A model generated the notes under the pieces. It made no database searches. It was not told where the DNA came from and worked only from the letters and a program-made list of their open reading frames with translations. From positions 1-64,000 of the forward strand of contig NZ_VZCB01000057.1 in NCBI RefSeq assembly GCF_009494395.1: 64,000 bases of DNA. Reading direction: 5' to 3'. Of the stretch, positions 16,677 to 25,323 are shown piece after piece; within the stretch, counting starts at the first letter, position 1, and each line of letters starts with the position of its first letter. A program made the translations under genes and the position numbers. The stretch comes from Segatella copri. GTDB taxonomy: Bacteria; Bacteroidota; Bacteroidia; Bacteroidales; Bacteroidaceae.

Positions 16677-18697
16677 AAAAGTTTATTTTCACTTTTGTGC
16701 TGGTGCTGACGGCTTTGTCGGCATCAGCGCAATATAGAGTTGACCGCCTGATTACGGCGGGCAGAAGTGCTCTCTATTATGAGGACTTCGTTCTTTCCAT
16801 TAAGTATTTTAACCTTGCTATCGGTGCCAAGCCTTATCTCTATGAGCCTTGGTATTACCGCAGTGTGGCCAAGTTTAATCTCGATGATTATGTAGGTGCT
16901 GAGAGTGATGCTTCTGAGGCATTGAATCTGAATCCTTACATCAACGATATCTACGACTTGCGTGCCATCTGCCGTATCCGTCAGAACCGTTTCCAGGATG
17001 CCATCAGTGATTACAATTCTGCCATCCGCATAGAACCTCGTAACCGTAATTATTGGTTCAACAGGGCGCTCTGCCAGATGGAGAGCAAGAATTATGATGT
17101 GGCGCAGTCGGAATTGGATTCGGTGATTGCCAAATGGAAGGATTTTGCGAATGCCTATACCCTCAAGGCTGAGGTGTATCTGAAGCAGAAGGATACCCTA
17201 CAGGCAGAGAGATGGATAGACAAGAGCCTGGAAATCAATCCTTATGACGGTGATGCCTGGACCACACGTGCCTATATGGCGCTTGCTAGAAAGGAGTGGA
17301 AGGTCGCGGATGAGGCTTTGACCAAGTCGCTGCATTTCAAGCCTAACAATGTGAACAGTTATATCAACCGTGCCCTGGCTCGTATCAACATCAACAATTT
17401 ACGTGGAGCTATGAGCGATTACGATAATGCGCTCGATTTGGATCCTAACAACTTCCTGGCTCATTACAACCGAGGTCTGATGCGTGTGCAGTTGGGTGAT
17501 GACAACCGTGCCATCCTCGACTTCGACTTTGTCATCAAGATGGAACCAAAGAACTTCATGGCTATTTTCAACCGTGCGCTTCTGCATGACAAGACGGGTA
17601 ATCTGAAGGCGGCTATCCGTGATTATTCTACGGTCATCGACCAGTTTCCTAACTTCTGGACGGGTCTTTCCTATCGTGCCAGCTGTTACCGAAGGTTGGG
17701 TATGACAGCAAAGGCCGAGATGGATGAATTCCGTATTTTCAAGGCGCAGATGAACAAGCATCTGGGTATTCAGCCTAGATGGAGCGCGAAGACCAGGAAG
17801 GAGGTGCGCAAGCGTTCTGAGGTAGATCCGGATAAGTTTGCTTCTATCGTTGTTGAGGATGAACCTAAGTATGAGCACAATTACAAGAGCGAGTATCGTG
17901 GATGCATCCAGAACCGTCAGGTGGAGACTTCCTATCTGCCTATGTATCAGCTCTCTTACTTCCCTAATGTGCAGAATCTGAACGGTGTTCAGGCGTTTGA
18001 CAAGGAAGTGGAACAGCTCAATATGCACCTGGCTCAGGCTAAGCAGAGTGGCGGTGCTTCCGGCAAGCAGAATGCTGCTCAGTCTAAGGCTTCTACCAAT
18101 AAGGTTTATATCGTATGTACCAAGGAGCAGCTGGATGAGAACAGCTCGTTGATGATCTTCTCTTTGATTGATAAGCTGTCGGCTGAGCTGAGTGTGGCTA
18201 AGGATATCGAGCAGAAGAAGAGTCTGCTGATGCGCAGGGCCATCGCTCACAGTGTTCTCCGTGATTTCGAGGCAGCCATCAGCGATTTCACCTATTATCT
18301 CTCTCTGGATGAAAAGAGTTCGTTGGCTTACTGGCAACGTGCTGTCTGTCAGGCTGAGATGGATGAGTTTAACCGTGCTGAGGGCAAGGGTATTACGAAT
18401 ATCCATTCTGCCGAGGCTGATTTCAGCGATGCTATCCGTCTGAACAGCAATAATGCCTACATCTATTATAATAGGGGTAATGTGCATGCTGGCAGAAACG
18501 AGTTGTCTAAGGCCATCGATGATTACAGCATTGCCATCAGGATAGATTCGCGTCTGGCTGAGGCATATTACAACCGTGGTCTGGCTCGTATCAAAAGTGG
18601 AAACAAGCAGGCTGGTATCCAGGACTTGTCGAAGGCTGGAGAGCTGGGCTTGTATGATGCTTATTCTGTGATTAAGCGAATCAATAAGGCAAAATAA
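16673..18697 (+). CDS. secreted TPR-repeat protein, 674 aa
   Basis: Signal peptide ([18 protein letters not shown]) and then tandem tetratricopeptide repeats: a first block of about ten at residues 22-360, a less regular linker of about 360-480 with a Ser/Lys/Gln-rich stretch, and a second block of about four at 490-665. Repeats are recognisable by A..(D/N)...AI.....Y..RG patterns. Probably a periplasmic scaffold; no catalytic domain is visible. Last gene of the overlapping ruvX-def operon, an arrangement typical of Bacteroidales. Confidence 0.85.
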   Translation: MKKFIFTFVLVLTALSASAQYRVDRLITAGRSALYYEDFVLSIKYFNLAIGAKPYLYEPWYYRSVAKFNLDDYVGAESDASEALNLNPYINDIYDLRAICRIRQNRFQDAISDYNSAIRIEPRNRNYWFNRALCQMESKNYDVAQSELDSVIAKWKDFANAYTLKAEVYLKQKDTLQAERWIDKSLEINPYDGDAWTTRAYMALARKEWKVADEALTKSLHFKPNNVNSYINRALARININNLRGAMSDYDNALDLDPNNFLAHYNRGLMRVQLGDDNRAILDFDFVIKMEPKNFMAIFNRALLHDKTGNLKAAIRDYSTVIDQFPNFWTGLSYRASCYRRLGMTAKAEMDEFRIFKAQMNKHLGIQPRWSAKTRKEVRKRSEVDPDKFASIVVEDEPKYEHNYKSEYRGCIQNRQVETSYLPMYQLSYFPNVQNLNGVQAFDKEVEQLNMHLAQAKQSGGASGKQNAAQSKASTNKVYIVCTKEQLDENSSLMIFSLIDKLSAELSVAKDIEQKKSLLMRRAIAHSVLRDFEAAISDFTYYLSLDEKSSLAYWQRAVCQAEMDEFNRAEGKGITNIHSAEADFSDAIRLNSNNAYIYYNRGNVHAGRNELSKAIDDYSIAIRIDSRLAEAYYNRGLARIKSGNKQAGIQDLSKAGELGLYDAYSVIKRINKAK

Positions 18698-18721
18698 CAA
18701 TCGCGCAGATGGGATATTTTC

Positions 18722-18872
18722 AAGTCCCACAGATTTCAACAGATTTTTTTCTGTGTCTGTCTATTATAAAGAAAAGGTTCAATTCCAAACCAATGGAATT
18801 GAACCTTTTCTTTAATAGATAAATATCTCTTGATTCCTGATATCTGTGTAAATCTGTGAAATCTGCGGGACT
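18722..18872. repeat. dispersed palindrome family A, copy 1 (arms split)
   Basis: Left arm AGTCCCACAGATTTCAACAG at about 18724 and right arm TGTGTAAATCTGTGAAATCT at about 18845, followed by GCGGGACT. The two arms bracket the terminator at 18768-18813. See the family A finding. Confidence 0.75.
18768..18813. terminator. 19-bp perfect stem bidirectional terminator
   Basis: AAAGAAAAGGTTCAATTCC (18768-18786) pairs perfectly with GGAATTGAACCTTTTCTTT (18795-18813), between the convergent TPR and relA-type genes. Confidence 0.85.
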
Positions 18873-18916
18873 TGAAAATATGTCCATCTGCAGGACTAAG
18901 CTATCCATCTGCGGGA

Positions 18917-21136
18917 TTATATTCTCATTACCTGCTTTACGCCTTTTACGGCAGCCAGCTTCTTGATGAGTGCATCCGTCTTGGTTGCATCATCTATCAT
19001 CACCGTCACGTTGCCCGAGAACAGGCCGTCCTTGGATGAGATGTTGATGCCTCTCATCACGAGTTTATCCTCTTTGGAGATGATATTCGTAATGTTGCTC
19101 ACGATACCGATATCGTCGTTTCCGATGATTCTCAGGGTGATGGCATACTTTGATGTTCCCTTGCCGCTCCATTTTGCCTTGACGATGCGATAGCCGAAGC
19201 GGCGACGGAGTTCCTTGGCGTTAGGGCAGTCTATGCGGTGAACCTTGATACCCTTGCTGATGGTGACGAAGCCGAAGATTGGATCTCCGTAGATAGGATG
19301 GCAGCAGTGAGCCAGCTCAAAATCGATACCCTTCAGATGCTCGTCGATAACCAGCACGTCATCGCTCTGCTTCAGGAGTTCCTCGGTTGGATTCTCGAAG
19401 GCGAAGTTCTCTGCACTTTCGGCTGGTTTGGTGACATTGGTAGGGTTCAGGTCGTGATCGCGTTCCTCTACATATTTGTCGATGACGGTGTTTACGTCGA
19501 GTTTCTCTTCCGCTACATCCTTGTAGAAATCGGAGTTCTCCTTGTATCCCATCTTCTTGATGATGCGTGCCATGGTGCTCTCGTCAATCTCCATCTTGCG
19601 GTTCTTGAATCTTCTCTCCAGGAGTTCCTTGGCATAGAGTCCGTCCTTCTTCTGGGTTTCCTTTAGGGCGAGTCGGATCTTTGCTTTTGCCTTGGAAGTC
19701 TGCACGATGTTGAGCCATTCCCTGCGTGGTTTCTGGTTGCTCTGGGTCAGGATTTCCACCTGGTCGCCCGAGTGCAGTTCCTGTCGGAAGGTTACCGCCC
19801 TGCCGTTGATCTTTCCGCCCACGCAGGTGTTGCCGATGCGAGAGTGGATGTAGTAGGCAAAGTCGAGTACCGTGGCACCCTTAGGGAAGTTCAGCAGGTC
19901 GCCCTTAGGGGTGAATACGTATACCTCGTCTTCCTTCAGGTCGGTGGTAAACTGGTCCATCAGCTGCAGGTCGTCGTTGCTTTCCAGTGCGGCACGGATG
20001 TTGGCTAACCATTCGTCTATGCCGCCTTCTCCCTGCTTGATGCCCTTGTAGCGCCAGTGTGCAGCCAGTCCGTGCTCGGCGATATCGTCCATTCTTTCGG
20101 TTCTTATCTGGACTTCTACCCATTTCTTCTCCGGTCCCAGTACGGTGGTGTGCAGACTCTCATATCCGTTGCTCTTAGGCACGCTGAGCCAGTCGCGCAT
20201 ACGCTTCGGGTTCGGCTGATACATATCTGTGATCAGGGCGAATGTCTGCCAGCACTGCATGTATTCCTTCTCTCTAGGCGCATCGATGATGATGCGGATG
20301 GCAAAGAGGTCATATACACCCTCGAAGGCGCACTTCTGCTTCTTCATCTTCTGCCAGATGGAGTGGATACTCTTGGTTCTTCCCTTCATGTGATATTTCA
20401 GTCCGGCAGCATCGAGTTTCTCCTTGATAGGCTGGATGAAGCGGGCGATATAGGCATCGCGCGAAGCCTTGGTAGCGTTCAACTTGTCCTTTATCATATA
20501 GTAGGCATCGTGCTCGAGATACTTCAGACTCAGGTCTTCCAGCTCGCTCTTCAGCTTGTAGAGACCCAGCTTGTGGGCGAGTGGGGCATAGAGGTAGCTG
20601 GCTTCCTCGCTCACCTCGTGCTTTGCCTCCTTCTGTTCGGTATCACGGATCTGTCGCATCACGTTCACGCGGTCGGCAATCATGATGAGGATTACGCGCA
20701 TATCTTCTGAGAAGGAGATGAGCAGGTTGCGGAAGTTCTCGCTCTCGATGATCGGGTTGCGCTTGTAGAGGTCGTGGATGCGGAGCAGTCCGCTGATGAT
20801 ATGCGCCACGCTGTCGCCGTATTTCTTCTGGATGTCTTCGATGGTCTGATAGCCGTCGATGACGCTGGTCTGCATCAGGATAGCGATGACGCCGTCTCGC
20901 TTCAGACCTATTTCGTTCACTGCGATTTCTGCTGTCTGCAGGGCAGCGAGTATAGGGTTCATGCCGAAGACGTTGCGCTTGATCTGGTGGTTGATGAAGG
21001 CATGCTGTATGTCTTCACGCAGATGCTGCTCATCGCCCGGCTTGAATGTATCGCCTACGGCGGTTCTCAGGCGCTCCAGTATCTGGAGTGTCTGTTCTTT
21101 TTCTTCGGATGTGAATTTAAAAGTTGTTTCGTTCAT
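18917..21136 (-). CDS. relA: RelA-type (p)ppGpp synthetase with degenerate hydrolase domain, 739 aa
   Basis: Long RSH protein: degenerate HD domain (about residues 35-170), synthetase domain (about 245-365, with RDWLSVPKSNGYESLHT and EVQIRTERMDDIAEHG), TGS domain (about 403-465), conserved-Cys region with CCHPIYGD, and C-terminal ACT domain (about 660-739). The hydrolase signatures are lost: the usual HD..ED segment reads QTSVIDG (89-95) and DRLHNMRT reads DRVNVMRQ (155-162), removing the metal-binding His residues. The protein should therefore only make alarmone, and a separate hydrolase-competent SpoT must exist elsewhere. It follows two tiny membrane-protein genes in the same direction. 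Confidence 0.88.
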   Translation of the reverse strand: MNETTFKFTSEEKEQTLQILERLRTAVGDTFKPGDEQHLREDIQHAFINHQIKRNVFGMNPILAALQTAEIAVNEIGLKRDGVIAILMQTSVIDGYQTIEDIQKKYGDSVAHIISGLLRIHDLYKRNPIIESENFRNLLISFSEDMRVILIMIADRVNVMRQIRDTEQKEAKHEVSEEASYLYAPLAHKLGLYKLKSELEDLSLKYLEHDAYYMIKDKLNATKASRDAYIARFIQPIKEKLDAAGLKYHMKGRTKSIHSIWQKMKKQKCAFEGVYDLFAIRIIIDAPREKEYMQCWQTFALITDMYQPNPKRMRDWLSVPKSNGYESLHTTVLGPEKKWVEVQIRTERMDDIAEHGLAAHWRYKGIKQGEGGIDEWLANIRAALESNDDLQLMDQFTTDLKEDEVYVFTPKGDLLNFPKGATVLDFAYYIHSRIGNTCVGGKINGRAVTFRQELHSGDQVEILTQSNQKPRREWLNIVQTSKAKAKIRLALKETQKKDGLYAKELLERRFKNRKMEIDESTMARIIKKMGYKENSDFYKDVAEEKLDVNTVIDKYVEERDHDLNPTNVTKPAESAENFAFENPTEELLKQSDDVLVIDEHLKGIDFELAHCCHPIYGDPIFGFVTISKGIKVHRIDCPNAKELRRRFGYRIVKAKWSGKGTSKYAITLRIIGNDDIGIVSNITNIISKEDKLVMRGINISSKDGLFSGNVTVMIDDATKTDALIKKLAAVKGVKQVMRI

Positions 21137-21172
21137 AGTCGTTCCCTCCCGTTGATTATATTTATTGAGTTG

Positions 21173-21277
21173 TTATAACTCGTCTATCCATTTCTGGCCT
21201 GATTTTGTGTTAAGCCAGATGGCGAAGCTGGCACCTATAACTGTCATGATAAACATGAATAATGTCATTAGTTCCAT
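21173..21277 (-). CDS. 34-aa single-span membrane protein
   Basis: Reads MELMTLFMFIMTVIGASFAI then WLNTKSGQKWIDEL and stop. One clear membrane helix (residues 3-21) and a short charged tail. It begins 1 bp after the stop of the upstream two-helix protein and ends 36 bp before the relA-type gene, so it fits tightly in that leftward unit. Too short for usual gene finding; no known family recognised. Confidence 0.55.
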   Translation of the reverse strand: MELMTLFMFIMTVIGASFAIWLNTKSGQKWIDEL

Positions 21278-21278
21278 A

Positions 21279-21530
21279 TCATTTAATATTTGAATCGTTA
21301 TACTTCATTACTCTATTCGCACTATAGGCAAAGATGAATGCCGATACAATGCCTAATACTAGGAATAGGCAATTGAAAAGTCCAATGCTGTTGCCTGTTA
21401 TTAATGGCGAAAAACCGCCAATTCCTGTCCCGCTTAGGAGAAGGTTTGATACTCCGTACAGATACGTTGATAGCAACGTTCTTCGGTCGTGCTCTTTTGA
21501 TAATTTACTAACCATGTTGCAATATTCCAT
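21279..21530 (-). CDS. small two-helix membrane protein, about 83 aa
   Basis: Two hydrophobic segments (YGVSNLLLSGTGIGGFSPLI and LFNCLFLVLGIVSAFIFAY) with a charged N-terminus (SKLSKEHDRR). A longer start at 21605 is rejected because the promoter element TACCTTTG lies at 21595-21602, downstream of that ATG. ATG at 21530 (83 aa) or 21515 (78 aa) are both possible. It is the first gene of the unit leading into the 34-aa protein and the relA-type gene. Family unknown, possibly one of the small Bacteroides membrane DUFs. Confidence 0.6.
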   Translation of the reverse strand: MEYCNMVSKLSKEHDRRTLLSTYLYGVSNLLLSGTGIGGFSPLITGNSIGLFNCLFLVLGIVSAFIFAYSANRVMKYNDSNIK

Positions 21531-21594
21531 TTTAAATTTGACAAACAATGGCGTTTCGGCGTTAAAAACCGCGTACTTCGTTAAATTTTCATTG

Positions 21595-21602
21595 CAAAGG
21601 TA
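21595..21602 (-). promoter_or_regulatory. -7 element of the small-membrane-protein/relA unit
   Basis: TACCTTTG on the minus strand. It defines the 5' limit of the transcript and excludes the longer upstream start. Confidence 0.6.
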
Positions 21603-21645
21603 CAAAAAAATGTGGAAATATTTCTGATTATCAGAAAAAACTATT

Positions 21646-21653
21646 ATCTTTGT
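21646..21653 (+). promoter_or_regulatory. -7 element of the DUF4301 gene
   Basis: TATCTTTG, 37 bases before the ATG at 21691. Confidence 0.6.
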
Positions 21654-21690
21654 AGCACATATAGTGTAAATTTAACATAAATATGGTATT

Positions 21691-23274
21691 ATGAATCAGC
21701 AAGATCTAAACCAAATCGCTGCTCGCGGCATCTCCGAGCAGCAGATTGAACACCAGTTGGAACAAATCAAGAATGGCTTCCCATTCCTCAAGCTCGAGGG
21801 TGCGGCTGCCATCGGTAAGGGAATCATGGCTCCTACAGCCCAGGAAGTGGAAAACTTCGAGAAGGCTTGGAACGACTATAAGGCTGAGGGTCACAAGATT
21901 GTGAAGTTCGTGCCTGCATCAGGTGCTGCTAGTCGTATGTTCAAGAACATGTTCGCTTTCCTTGATGCTCCATACGATGTTCCTACTACTGACTTTGAAA
22001 AACAATTCTTCGAGAATATCAAGAAGTTTGCTTTCCGCAAGGCGCTCTGCGACAAGTGCCACGTCAACAACGAGAAGGGCATCATGTGCCTCATCAAGAA
22101 GGGCGATTACAAGGCTATCGTGGCTAATCTCCTCAAGCCAGAGGGATTGAACTACGGACAGTTGCCTAAGGGATTGCTTCAGTTCCACGAGTATGAGGAC
22201 GAGGTTCGCACTCCGATGGAGGAGCACCTGGTTGAGGCTGCACTCTATGCAAGCAGCAACGGAGAGGCAAACGTTCATTTCACTGTTTCTCACGACCACC
22301 TGGAACTCTTCAAGCAGATGGTAGCTGAGAAGGCTGAAAAGTATGCACAGCGCTACGGCATCAAGTATAATATCTCATTCTCAGAGCAGAAGCCTAGCAC
22401 CGATACCATCGCTGCTAATCCTGATAATACTCCATTCCGCAACGAGGATGGATCATTGCTGTTCCGTCCGGGCGGTCATGGTGCGCTCATCGAGAACCTC
22501 AATGAGATTGATGCTGATGTAGTATTCATCAAGAATATTGACAACGTGGTTCCTGATCGTCTGAAGGGTGAGACTGTTACCTGGAAGCAGGTGATTGCTG
22601 GTGTATTGGTTACTCTCCAGAAGCAGGCTTTCAATTATCTGAAGGTATTGGATTCCGGTCATTACAACCACGAGAAGCTGGAGGAGATCATCCGCTTCGT
22701 TCAGCGTGATCTCTGCTGCCGTAAGTCTGATATCAAGGAGTTGGAGGATGCTGAGCTGGTTATCTATCTGCGCAAGAAGTTGAACCGTCCTATGCGTGTC
22801 TGTGGTGTTGTTAAGAACGTAGGCGAGCCTGGTGGTGGTCCATTCCTTACCTACAACCAGGATGGTACTGTAAGTCTTCAGATTCTGGAGAGCTCACAGA
22901 TCGACAAGAACAACGAGGAGTATATGAAGATGTTTACCGAGGGTACACATTTCAACCCGGTAGATCTCGTCTGCGCTACCAAGGATTACCAGGGCAATGC
23001 CTTCGATCTTCCTAAGTTCGTAGATCCATCTACCGGTTTCATCTCCAGCAAGAGCAAGAATGGTAAGGACCTGAAGGCTTTGGAGTTGCCTGGTCTCTGG
23101 AATGGTGCTATGAGCGACTGGAATACTGTATTCGTAGAGGTTCCTCTGGGCACATTCAACCCAGTGAAGACCGTCAACGATCTGCTCCGCGACCAGCATC
23201 AGGCTGTAGAGGGTGGCATCAAGCACGAACATCATCACAAGCACGGTGAGGGTGGCTGCTGCGGCAAGCATTAA
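21691..23274 (+). CDS. DUF4301 family protein with His/Cys-rich tail, 527 aa
   Basis: Cytoplasmic protein of the Bacteroidota DUF4301 family. The segment VKFVPASGAASRMFK (about residues 70-84) resembles the nucleotide-binding P-loop-like entry of sugar-nucleotidyltransferases, and RPGGHGALIENLNEI followed by FIKNIDNVVPDRL looks like a GT-A-type core; enzymatic role is inference. The last residues, KHEHHHKHGEGGCCGKH, form a metal-ligand-rich tail not expected from the core fold. It is a single gene with its own promoter, followed by repeat family A and a terminator. Confidence 0.8.
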   Translation: MNQQDLNQIAARGISEQQIEHQLEQIKNGFPFLKLEGAAAIGKGIMAPTAQEVENFEKAWNDYKAEGHKIVKFVPASGAASRMFKNMFAFLDAPYDVPTTDFEKQFFENIKKFAFRKALCDKCHVNNEKGIMCLIKKGDYKAIVANLLKPEGLNYGQLPKGLLQFHEYEDEVRTPMEEHLVEAALYASSNGEANVHFTVSHDHLELFKQMVAEKAEKYAQRYGIKYNISFSEQKPSTDTIAANPDNTPFRNEDGSLLFRPGGHGALIENLNEIDADVVFIKNIDNVVPDRLKGETVTWKQVIAGVLVTLQKQAFNYLKVLDSGHYNHEKLEEIIRFVQRDLCCRKSDIKELEDAELVIYLRKKLNRPMRVCGVVKNVGEPGGGPFLTYNQDGTVSLQILESSQIDKNNEEYMKMFTEGTHFNPVDLVCATKDYQGNAFDLPKFVDPSTGFISSKSKNGKDLKALELPGLWNGAMSDWNTVFVEVPLGTFNPVKTVNDLLRDQHQAVEGGIKHEHHHKHGEGGCCGKH

Positions 23275-23318
23275 CCCATGGATTGAAATTTTTTATTCCC
23301 ACGGATTGAATATTTTTA

Positions 23319-23403
23319 GTCCCACAGATTTCACAGATTTACACAGATTTTTTCTCGAACTGCAGAAATTAAATCTGTGTAAATCTGTGAAATCTGTGGG
23401 ACT
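23319..23403. repeat. dispersed palindrome family A, copy 2
   Basis: AGTCCCACAGATTTCACAGA... pairs with ...AAATCTGTGAAATCTGTGGG; arms of about 32 bases around a 20-base loop. Shorter half-copies (CCCACGGATTGAATATTTTT, CTGTGGGACTAAAATATTCA) flank it on both sides from 23278 to 23465. Confidence 0.85.
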
Positions 23404-23473
23404 TTATATTTTACCTGTGGGACTAAAATATTCAATCTGTGGGCCTTTAAAATATTATCTCTGTGGGAAAATA

Positions 23474-23508
23474 AAGGCTCAACCCCGAATTGACTGGGAT
23501 TGAGCCTT
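23474..23508 (+). terminator. terminator of the DUF4301 gene
   Basis: AAGGCTCAACCCC (23474-23486) pairs with GGGATTGAGCCTT (23496-23508), followed by CATCTTTTTT. Confidence 0.75.
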
Positions 23509-23638
23509 CATCTTTTTTGAGTTTAAATTGTCTAGAAATCTCAGAGGTATTGTCATCTATCTGCGAGAGAACGAGTTCTGCAAGGGATAGACTTTAATAA
23601 AACCTTCGAGCTTTCTTTTCATTCTTTGGGAAAGAATA

Positions 23639-23755
23639 CTAGTTATACCAAATTTCGCCACCTAAGATAGTTGGATACTCTTCTGAAGTTGTTCTTTCTA
23701 CTGGAGCTGTAATCTCTACAAACTCACCATACTTTTTCACTTTGTTGATCTGCAT
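23639..23755 (-). CDS. 38-aa peptide ORF with its own promoter
   Basis: Reads MQINKVKKYGEFVEITAPVE, then RTTSEEYPTILGGEIWYN, stop. Hydrophilic N-terminal part, double glycine four residues before the aromatic end EIWYN-like tail. A full promoter lies upstream: TACCTTTG at 23864-23871 with TTG about 20 bp further, giving a leader of about 100 bases. Small IR ATTCTTT/AAAGAAT follows at about 23620-23637. No modification enzyme or transporter is adjacent. I do not recognise the family; a peptide precursor or signal is possible but unproven. Confidence 0.5.
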   Translation of the reverse strand: MQINKVKKYGEFVEITAPVERTTSEEYPTILGGEIWYN

Positions 23756-23863
23756 AATGAATAGGTTTTGTTGATTAAATTATTTTATCTATTTAGCTCA
23801 ATGCGTATAACATTTCGCTACTTTTTCAATATAGGTCACTTAGACTTTCATCTTTTCACACTG

Positions 23864-23871
23864 CAAAGGTA
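23864..23871 (-). promoter_or_regulatory. -7 element upstream of the 38-aa ORF
   Basis: TACCTTTG on the minus strand with a -33 TTG near 23893-23895, about 20 bp spacing. Confidence 0.5.
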
Positions 23872-23986
23872 TATAAAATATCAATGCAAAGCAAGGATGT
23901 GTTGACTAATTTGCTCTAATTTAATCTTTTTTAAGCCTATTCTGCATATTTTCTGCATATATCTAGACAACAGCATCTTAGCTGTC

Positions 23987-25021
23987 TTATAGCAGCGTGA
24001 TTTCGCCGGCAAGCGACTTCTGCAGCATCTCCCTTACCTTCAGGTTGTCCTCGTATCTGCCCTGCAGATACATCAGTTTCGTAACCATCGCCTCTACGGT
24101 TGAGTCGTGGCCGCTGATCACGTGGGCTGTCTTCAGCTGAAATCCGGCACCGTATCGTTCCATCTCCACGCTACCCGTCAGGCACTGGCTGATGTTCACG
24201 ATGTTCACGCCTCTGTGGGCTGCCTCGTCCAGCAGTCGCATGATCCAAGGGGCATGAGGAGCATTGCCCGAACCGAAGGTACGCATCACGATACCTCTGA
24301 GGTCTGGCGATTCCATCACGTGGCGCACGATATTGTCCTGGATGCCTGGGAAGAGACTGAAGACTATCACGTTCGGGTCTAGCTTCAGATGGGGAACCAT
24401 CGGCTTGCTGTAGTCTGGAGTCAGAATGTGGTGCTGATGATACTGGAAGTTGATGCCCACATCGCAGAGGTGAGGGTAGTTGAACGATTCGAAGGCGTGG
24501 AAACCCTCGGCATTGATCTTGATGGCACGGTTGCCGCGCAGCAGCTTTCCGTTGAAGAAGATACATACCTCAGGCACCATCGGATGGCCGTTCTCGTCCT
24601 TTGCCGATGCTATCTCGATGGCAGTCATCAGGTTCTCCTTGCCGTCTGTGCGCAGTTCACCGATAGGCAACTGGCTACCGGTCAGAATCACCGGTTTGGT
24701 AAGATTCTCGAGCATGAAACTGAGCGCTGAAGAGGTATACGCCATGGTATCGGTACCGTGGAGGATGACGAATCCGTCGTAGTCGTTATAGCTGTTGGAT
24801 ATGATGCTTACGATTTCCGCCCATCTCATCGGATCCATGTCGCTGGAGTCGATAGGCGGTTCGAATTTCCTGACGTCGATTTCAGCCTGGATGAGTTGGA
24901 ATTCGGGCATGGATGAAACGAGGTGGTTGAAGTCGAGTGGCTCCAGAACGCCTGTTACAGGGTCTTTTCCCATGCCGATGGTACCTCCTGTATAGATAAT
25001 GAGGATCTTTGGTGTTGCCAT
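23987..25021 (-). CDS. type I asparaginase, 344 aa
   Basis: Hydrolyses L-asparagine to aspartate and ammonia. No signal peptide, so of the cytoplasmic AnsA type. Catalytic segments: TGGTIGMG near the N-terminus (first nucleophile Thr) and LHGTDTMAYTSSAL (second Thr/Asp pair), with the conserved Lys in LTGSQLP context. The start at 25021 (MATPKILIIYTGG) is chosen over 25051, which adds ten basic residues atypical of the family. It has a TATATTTG promoter at 25063-25070 and is divergent from thrS. Confidence 0.92.
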   Translation of the reverse strand: MATPKILIIYTGGTIGMGKDPVTGVLEPLDFNHLVSSMPEFQLIQAEIDVRKFEPPIDSSDMDPMRWAEIVSIISNSYNDYDGFVILHGTDTMAYTSSALSFMLENLTKPVILTGSQLPIGELRTDGKENLMTAIEIASAKDENGHPMVPEVCIFFNGKLLRGNRAIKINAEGFHAFESFNYPHLCDVGINFQYHQHHILTPDYSKPMVPHLKLDPNVIVFSLFPGIQDNIVRHVMESPDLRGIVMRTFGSGNAPHAPWIMRLLDEAAHRGVNIVNISQCLTGSVEMERYGAGFQLKTAHVISGHDSTVEAMVTKLMYLQGRYEDNLKVREMLQKSLAGEITLL

Positions 25022-25285
25022 TTTTCTTAATTGATATTTACATTTTGTCACTAAATCGGTTGCAAATATAGTGAAAACTTTCGATATATCAAAGGAAATG
25101 CCCGGAAAATATCTACCATTTTTACATTATGTTATGATTCGTAAGGAAACCAGACTGTTGGCGGAGGATATGTAAATGCCTATATATAATATAAGGTATA
25201 AGGGGAAAATGCCGATAATCCTGCATCTTTTGAAATAAAATACATTTTTTATACGAAAATATTCGCTCGTTACAAAAAGAAATAG

Positions 25286-25293
25286 TACTTTTG
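25286..25293 (+). promoter_or_regulatory. -7 element of thrS
   Basis: TACTTTTG, 30 bases before the thrS ATG. The 302-bp divergent gap to the asparaginase gene shows no T-box or other leader structure that I can recognise. Confidence 0.6.
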
Positions 25294-25323
25294 CAAGCGA
25301 TTTAATAAAAATACTAAGTTGTT

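Noticed and set aside
17399..18739. 446-codon ORF antisense to the TPR gene
   Set aside because: Leu/Ser/Ile-rich shadow with no domain or promoter of its own; the plus strand has clear TPR repeats.
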